Position numbers and translations under genes: made by a program. Shown here piece after piece: positions 61,166-64,000 of a stretch of DNA of 64,000 nucleotides (position 1 is its first letter; each line of letters opens with the position of its first letter). Below the pieces are notes generated by a model that did not search any database, was not told the DNA's origin, and saw only the letters and a list, made by a program, of their open reading frames with translations. This DNA is from Seonamhaeicola maritimus (GTDB taxonomy: Bacteria > Bacteroidota > Bacteroidia > Flavobacteriales > Flavobacteriaceae), in NCBI RefSeq assembly GCF_008056315.1, contig NZ_VRKQ01000008.1, positions 1,754,957-1,818,956 of the forward strand. The letters run 5' to 3'.

Positions 61166-61555
61166 TTAAAACTTCATTTATCAAAAACAAACATTATGGT
61201 ACAATTAATAATATTGCTTTTAAATTCTATAATTCAAATTTGTATCATAATGTTCTTGTATATTATAACTTGAGCCATGAACTATCTCTTGAAGGATAGA
61301 GTAGTGGCTCAAAACCTGTAAGACTCACATCTCTATACTTGAAAACTAGAAGGAAATACTTCAAAAGATAAAATGCATATATTTAGTCTTTAACAATCCT
61401 CTTTAAAGAATTGAAAACAGCGGCATTAGTATAGCTTCATAAAACAAATTTAAAATCAATTCATCCATAACATATAACAGTTCAGTAATTCACAATTTAT
61501 TTATAGTGGAATCCAAAATATATTTGTACTATAAATTAAGAACAACAGTATAGTT
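61166..61555. other. 390-base gap with one long hairpin and a promoter
   Basis: No credible gene is seen. A hairpin spans 61270-61312: TTGAGCCA/TGGCTCAA outer arms with an inner ACTATC/GATAG(A)GT helix and an 8-nt loop; no T run follows, so it is not an ordinary terminator. TATATTTG at 61519-61526 is a candidate -7 element for the serine hydrolase gene, 29 bases before its start. Confidence 0.5.
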
Positions 61556-62611
61556 ATGGAAAATACCAAACCAAAAACCAGTAAAGGAAAACAGATTTTT
61601 AGAATCATTTTATTTGCTGGAACTATTATTTCCTTATGGTTTGTGCCATGGATATTGGTAAAAGCATGGATACTACCTTTACCAGATTCGGTTCAGGAAC
61701 AAGTTGATCAAACATTAAGTTATGGTTTTGATGGTGTCATTGTATATGTAGATGAAGCCGGTAAACCACCAGCATTCTATACTGCAGGTTATCATAATAA
61801 AGAAGAAAAAATACCAGCTAAACCAAACGCTTTATTCAAAATTGCAAGTATCGACAAGTTATATGTAGCAGTTGCTATCACTATGTTGGCTAATGATAAT
61901 CAATTGTCTTTAGATAAAACAGTAGCAGATTACTTTCCTGAGCTATTAGGAAGAATTGAAAATGCTGATAAAATCACTTTGAGAATGATGGTGCAACACC
62001 GTAGTGGTATTCCTAATTTCACAGATAATCCAGATTTTTGGAAAAATCAACCAAACACGAATATAGATGTACTAGAATATGCACTTGATTTACCGGCAAA
62101 CTTCCAGCCAAACAAAAGTCATGGTTATTCAAATACCAATTATTTGTTGCTTTCAAGAGTCATTGAACAAGTTATAGGAGGCAGTCGTCAAGACTATTTC
62201 AAAAAAGAAATTTTAAAACCTCTTGGATTGAAAAACACCTATGGCTCCATTGATGAGGTTAATCTAGACGATGTTATGAGCGGTTATTATGTCGGCATTG
62301 ATAAGGACTTTAAAAATGAGAATAATGGAATGATGATAGCTACAGCGGAAGATGTTGGTATTTTTTTAAGAGCCTTAAATGATGGTTCATTACTTAATGA
62401 AGACGAAATGGAAATCTATTCATCAATTTATGAATTTAATCATGGCGGATTGGCTCCAGGTTACCAATGTATGGCAGAATACCATAAAGATATTGATGCT
62501 GTTGTTATTCAATTTATGAATACCACCGATTTTGAAGGCTATCAATGGAATTTGTTACAAATAACACATAGTCGGGTTGTTAAAATCTTGCGTAAAGCAA
62601 ATAATTTGTAA
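61556..62611 (+). CDS. Serine hydrolase of the beta-lactamase class C/penicillin-binding fold
   Basis: The 351-residue protein has an N-terminal membrane helix (about 15-36). The class C set follows: S98-I-D-K101 (S-x-x-K), Y-S-N in GYSNTNYLLL, and H-G-G in FNHGGLAPG in place of K-T-G. These are typical of esterase or D-aminopeptidase/D,D-peptidase relatives rather than true beta-lactamases. It is predicted to act outside the inner membrane on an ester or amide of unknown nature. Confidence 0.9.
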   Translation: MENTKPKTSKGKQIFRIILFAGTIISLWFVPWILVKAWILPLPDSVQEQVDQTLSYGFDGVIVYVDEAGKPPAFYTAGYHNKEEKIPAKPNALFKIASIDKLYVAVAITMLANDNQLSLDKTVADYFPELLGRIENADKITLRMMVQHRSGIPNFTDNPDFWKNQPNTNIDVLEYALDLPANFQPNKSHGYSNTNYLLLSRVIEQVIGGSRQDYFKKEILKPLGLKNTYGSIDEVNLDDVMSGYYVGIDKDFKNENNGMMIATAEDVGIFLRALNDGSLLNEDEMEIYSSIYEFNHGGLAPGYQCMAEYHKDIDAVVIQFMNTTDFEGYQWNLLQITHSRVVKILRKANNL

Positions 62612-62676
62612 ATTATTGAATGTAATAGAGTAACAAGTTTTACAATATCTCGTCGTTAAAAAACAACCAATCAATC

Positions 62677-63531
62677 ATGACTAGATCAATCAAAGCTAAT
62701 CATCAAACCTGGAAAGCAATAGTCTTATTCTTAGGTATTCTTACTATACTTAGTTCAATTTGTTACTATGCCATTTTAAAGTTAAATCCAACCAGTATTT
62801 ATATAGGTGCTTTAATGATGTGTCCCGCCATAGCTTCGTTTATCACATTAAAAATTTTAAAACGTTCTATTACTAGTATACCTTGGAGTTTAAAAAACAT
62901 TAAGTATTTAAAACTATCTTACTTGTTGCCAATAGGCTACATCACTATTTCTTATATATTTATTTGGATGTTTGGATTAGGAAATTTAGGAAATCAAAAC
63001 ACAATAACTGAATGGTCGCAAGAATTAGGACTCACAGGATTTAATACCTCTTTGACCATTTTAGCCATGATTTTGCTACTGGCTATAGTTGGTGTGGTTA
63101 AAAATATAGGTTCAACTTTAGGTGAAGAAATTGGATGGCGTGGATTTTTTGTTTTTGAACTTAGAAAAATATTACCCTTTGGAAGTACATCCATAATAAG
63201 CGGACTCATTTGGTCTATTTGGCATTGGCCTATAATTTGGTTAATGTATAACGGAAGCGGTCAGTTAATCTTTCATATTACTGCGTTTACAATAATGATT
63301 GTAGCCATTTCTGTTATTATGACCTATTACACAATTAAATCTAATAGTTTGTGGCCAGCAGCTTTATTTCATTCCGTACATAATATTTTCATTCAAAAGG
63401 TTTTTACACCAATAACAACAACCAACAAAGCTAGTACATTTTGGGTAGATGAATACGGTATGATGATTCCAATTGTCGCTAGTATTTTTGCTATTGTATT
63501 TTGGAGGAAAGCAAGAAAAGAGCATTTATAG
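62677..63531 (+). CDS. CPBP-family intramembrane metalloprotease
   Basis: The 284-residue membrane protein has about eight helices. Catalytic motifs are GEEIGWRGFFVFEL (E-E-x3-R), SIWHWP and FHSVHNIF. It is a second CPBP protein in the window, not closely similar to the one at 20878. It lies 65 bases after the serine hydrolase gene and 39 bases before the last gene, possibly one transcript. Confidence 0.9.
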   Translation: MTRSIKANHQTWKAIVLFLGILTILSSICYYAILKLNPTSIYIGALMMCPAIASFITLKILKRSITSIPWSLKNIKYLKLSYLLPIGYITISYIFIWMFGLGNLGNQNTITEWSQELGLTGFNTSLTILAMILLLAIVGVVKNIGSTLGEEIGWRGFFVFELRKILPFGSTSIISGLIWSIWHWPIIWLMYNGSGQLIFHITAFTIMIVAISVIMTYYTIKSNSLWPAALFHSVHNIFIQKVFTPITTTNKASTFWVDEYGMMIPIVASIFAIVFWRKARKEHL

Positions 63532-63570
63532 AAATAAAAAACATCATCAACCAATCAATTAAATAACAGT

Positions 63571-64000
63571 ATGACAGTATTAGTAGTAGGAGCAAGTGGA
63601 ACCACCGGAAGTAAATTAGTAGAGCAACTTTTACTTCAAAATCAGAAAGTAAAAGTAATTGTAAGATCACCAGAAAAGTTACCGGATTCATGGAAAACTA
63701 ATAACAGTTTAAAAATTATCGCTGCAAGTATTTTAGATTTGAGTGATGCAGAAATGCGCACTATTGTTAGTGATTGTGATGCCGTAGCTTCATGCCTGGG
63801 ACATAACATAAACTTTAAGGGCATGTATGGTAAACCACGACGACTAGTTACAGAAGCGGCAAGCCGATTGTGCAATGCCATAATAGCAAACAATAGTAAT
63901 AGAAAAACAAAGTTTGTTTTAATGAATACCACTGGAAATCGTAATCGTGATTTGAAAGAGCCAATTTCCTTTGCTCAAAAATGTGTTATTGGATTGTTAC
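63571..64000 (+). CDS. NAD(P)H-binding SDR-like protein, N-terminal part (cut by window edge)
   Basis: The frame begins at the ATG at 63571 and is open to the end of the window, giving 143 visible residues. VLVVGASGTTGSKLVEQLL is the Rossmann cofactor loop (G-x-x-G-x-x-G), followed by VIVRSPEKLP and VLMNTTGNRNRD. It resembles the NmrA-like/NAD(P)-binding group, related to the gene at 60323. The C-terminal half is not visible. A minus-strand frame in this region is a shadow. Confidence 0.88.
   Translation, partial: MTVLVVGASGTTGSKLVEQLLLQNQKVKVIVRSPEKLPDSWKTNNSLKIIAASILDLSDAEMRTIVSDCDAVASCLGHNINFKGMYGKPRRLVTEAASRLCNAIIANNSNRKTKFVLMNTTGNRNRDLKEPISFAQKCVIGLL

Noticed and set aside
61196-61273. 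25-aa hydrophobic frame (starts MVQLIILLL)
   Set aside because: Very short, no promoter or conserved context, and AT-rich sequence readily gives such frames.

Overview
The window looks like the chromosome of a marine, alga-associated member of the Flavobacteriaceae (Bacteroidota). The DNA is AT-rich. Several genes are preceded by the Bacteroidota -7 element TAnnTTTG rather than a sigma-70 -10 box. One secreted enzyme ends in a T9SS-type sorting domain. The gene set includes menaquinone synthesis, a GH16 galactanase and a PL6 alginate-lyase-type enzyme. Genus cannot be fixed from the sequence. I saw no rRNA, tRNA, CRISPR array, prophage or insertion sequence.

Layout. 1-9592: a truncated patatin, an FMN glutamate-synthase-like protein, a UvrD/PcrA helicase, and a minus-strand run of exported proteins (esterase, aspartyl protease, triple glycogen-binding-domain protein), then a Sua5/YciO protein. 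9765-14670: an OmpA lipoprotein, a glycosyltransferase with a solitary HsdR_N protein, holA, and a YfcC-type transporter. 14735-22906: ung, a 58-aa membrane protein, and a menaquinone operon (menB, menA, menC, menE) with an exported protein, an MBL-fold hydrolase and a CPBP protease inside it. 22960-29507: DoxX, an acyl-CoA carboxylase, a MarR-controlled redox-stress operon (DoxX, FMN reductase, MarR, pirin) with two matching palindromes, and EttA.

29543-40533 is the least explained part. It has three tandem micro-membrane proteins on the minus strand, then about ten co-directional genes: a coiled-coil protein, two unrecognised cytoplasmic proteins, an AAA+ ATPase, a NUDIX hydrolase, three membrane proteins and others. 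These genes are separated by degenerate 7-nt repeat arrays and by a folded extragenic element that also occurs at 2920-2989 in the opposite orientation. I consider this block the best candidate for an undescribed system, probably acting at the membrane.

40694-50185: a GH16 lipoprotein, a GNAT/ureohydrolase pair, an HxlR-controlled oxidoreductase operon with clear operators, an intradiol-dioxygenase-like protein that appears to have lost its iron-binding histidines, and an M23/LysM peptidase. 50464-55427: a DUF3360-like transporter paired with an outer-membrane porin, convergent to a cation-chloride cotransporter. 55671-58718: a PL6 lyase with a tandem GntR-type operator and a lipoprotein made of V-K-A-I/G repeats in two duplicated halves. 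58939-64000: an AraC regulator followed by a membrane protein, NmrA-like proteins, a serine hydrolase and a CPBP protease, with an inverted repeat upstream of the first target.
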